6,595 bases of DNA from Bacteroidales bacterium (lineage in GTDB: Bacteria; Bacteroidota; Bacteroidia; Bacteroidales; ML635J-15): positions 1-6,595 of the forward strand of contig SLSH01000269.1 of NCBI GenBank assembly GCA_007130555.1. The letters are read 5' to 3'. Shown piece after piece: positions 5,710 through 6,595 of this stretch. The notes below the pieces were generated by a model, which did no database searches, was not told the DNA's origin, and saw nothing but the letters and a program-made list of their open reading frames with translations. Both the position numbers and the translations under genes were made by a program. Each line of letters opens with the position of its first letter. The first letter of the stretch is position 1.

Positions 5710-6504
5710 CTATTCCAATGCTTTTAAAATAATCTCGGCTATATCAAGGTTTTCGATTTCTTCTTCTTTATTTTTATATTTTAACCCGTCTGTCATCATT
5801 GTCATACAAAACGGACAAGAACTTATAATCGCTTCAGTATTTGTTTCCAGTGCTTCTTCAGTTCTTTCAATAAAAATTTCCTTGTCACCTTTTTCGGCAT
5901 CTTTAAACATTTGAGAGCCTCCAGCTCCGCAACAAAGTGCAAAACTTTTATTACGTTTCATTTCAATATGTTTAATTCCGAGTTGCTCAATTATATATCT
6001 CGGAGCATCATATATATCGTTTGCTCTCCCGAGGTAGCAGGGGTCGTGAAAAGTTGCAGATTTTGAAGGAACTTTTGATTTGTTTAATTTTATTTTTCCT
6101 TTTTTAATTTCGTCTGCAAGAAATTCGGTATAATGAATGACTTCGTAATTTCCTCCTAAATCGGGATATTCATTTTTAAAGATATTATAACAATGCGGGC
6201 AAATGCATATTATTTTTTTTACTTCGTAAGATTTAAATATTTCAATAATTGTCATTGCCTGCATCTGAAATAGCATTTCGTTCCCTGCTCTTCTCGCAGG
6301 GTCTCCTGTACAAGTTTCTTCGGTGCCAAGTACAGCATAATCGGTTTTTAAATAATTTAAAATCATTGCGAATGCTTTGGCAACTTTGCTGTACCTAAGG
6401 TCAAAAGCTCCTGCACAACCAACCCAGTAAAGATATTCAGGTTTTTGTCCTTTGGCAAATAATTCTGACATTACCGGAACTTCTATTTTTTCTTTTGTAC
6501 TCAT
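5710..6504 (-). CDS. CCG-domain (Fe-S)-binding protein, HdrB/LutA/GlpC-like
   Basis: This 264-residue protein consists of two cysteine-rich CCG domains, the fold of heterodisulfide reductase subunit B, LutA and the GlpC C-terminus, which bind unusual iron-sulfur clusters in electron transfer. The C-terminal copy is complete: Cys156 (HDPCYLGR), Cys191-Cys192-Gly (CCGAGG) and CPFC (230-233). The N-terminal copy has Cys30 (WVGCAG), Cys65 in CTGDPARRAGNE, where the second Cys of the CCG is Thr, and CPHC (102-105). There is no ferredoxin or membrane domain, so it probably acts with a partner that is not in this window. I chose ATG 6504. A TTG at 6552 in the same frame lies within the candidate promoter, and family members typically begin shortly before the VPVMSELFAKG segment. 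The frame stays open to the window edge, so the start is not fixed by an upstream stop. Electron donor and acceptor are unknown. Confidence 0.9.
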   Translation of the reverse strand: MSTKEKIEVPVMSELFAKGQKPEYLYWVGCAGAFDLRYSKVAKAFAMILNYLKTDYAVLGTEETCTGDPARRAGNEMLFQMQAMTIIEIFKSYEVKKIICICPHCYNIFKNEYPDLGGNYEVIHYTEFLADEIKKGKIKLNKSKVPSKSATFHDPCYLGRANDIYDAPRYIIEQLGIKHIEMKRNKSFALCCGAGGSQMFKDAEKGDKEIFIERTEEALETNTEAIISSCPFCMTMMTDGLKYKNKEEEIENLDIAEIILKALE

Positions 6505-6531
6505 AAATTTGTTAAAAAGAATTTTACGTGG

Positions 6532-6564
6532 CAAATATAATATTTTTTCCAATACATGACAAAA
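6532..6564 (-). promoter_or_regulatory. Bacteroidota-type promoter of the Fe-S / glycosyltransferase / CWC operon
   Basis: On the minus strand TTTTG (6564-6560) is followed after exactly 20 bp by TATATTTG (6539-6532), a full match to the TTTG-N(19-21)-TAnnTTTG consensus. Transcription would start near 6527, about 22 bases before the ATG at 6504. It is the best promoter match in the window and implies that the three downstream genes form one transcription unit. The bases from 6565 to the window end hold nothing else I can support. Confidence 0.7.
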
Positions 6565-6595
6565 CTTATTATAATCGTATTTTTTGAAGGTAATA

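Noticed and set aside
6556..6595. Possible start of a divergent + strand gene (ATG at 6556, hydrophobic beginning MTKLIIIVFFEGN)
   Set aside because: Only 13 codons are visible, it overlaps the -33 box of the minus-strand promoter, and the only + strand TAnnTTTG match nearby (6504-6511) has no -33 partner. It cannot be supported without the neighbouring sequence.
6501..6595. Minus-strand frame ending in a TGA that overlaps the ATG at 6504 (ATGA junction), possibly the tail of an upstream gene
   Set aside because: The visible peptide resembles no recognised protein end, and the region carries a near-perfect promoter, which argues that 6504 is the first gene of its transcript.

Overview
The window is a strongly A+T-rich piece of ordinary bacterial chromosome. 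It most likely comes from the Bacteroidota, probably near the Bacteroidales, although the exact taxon cannot be read from the sequence. The reasons are the gene families and their protein styles, the lack of Shine-Dalgarno-like purine boxes before the starts, and several matches to the Bacteroidota promoter consensus (TTTG, then 19-21 bp, then TAnnTTTG). The genes are densely packed and no mobile element, CRISPR array or phage gene is visible.

Left part (1-2956). The tail of a small membrane protein overlaps the start of lpxB (lipid A disaccharide synthase) by 4 bp on the + strand. Convergent to lpxB is a minus-strand pair: a class III nucleotidyl cyclase-like protein (2177-2956), then a BadF/BcrA-type sugar kinase (1289-2143). 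The lpxB and kinase stop codons lie in one shared CTAG palindrome.

Middle (2957-4391). A short divergent promoter region separates the cyclase from pyrH (UMP kinase) and frr (ribosome recycling factor), a conserved housekeeping pair on the + strand. A compact hairpin with T-runs on both sides follows frr and can serve both strands.

Right part (4393-6595). All genes are on the minus strand, in transcription order: a CCG-domain Fe-S protein, a family 9 (heptosyltransferase-like) glycosyltransferase, a 61-residue cysteine-rich CWC protein, and tRNA-Cys(GCA), ending at the shared terminator. A near-perfect Bacteroidota promoter precedes the Fe-S gene, and a second one, inside the 3' end of the CWC gene, precedes the tRNA.

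Functionally, lpxB and the family 9 transferase both point to lipopolysaccharide synthesis, while pyrH and frr serve nucleotide metabolism and translation. The least explained parts are the cyclase (unusual purine-site residue, inserted helical segment, pairing with a sugar kinase), the CWC protein beside tRNA-Cys, and the four-cysteine tail of the glycosyltransferase. I found no convincing new multi-gene system.
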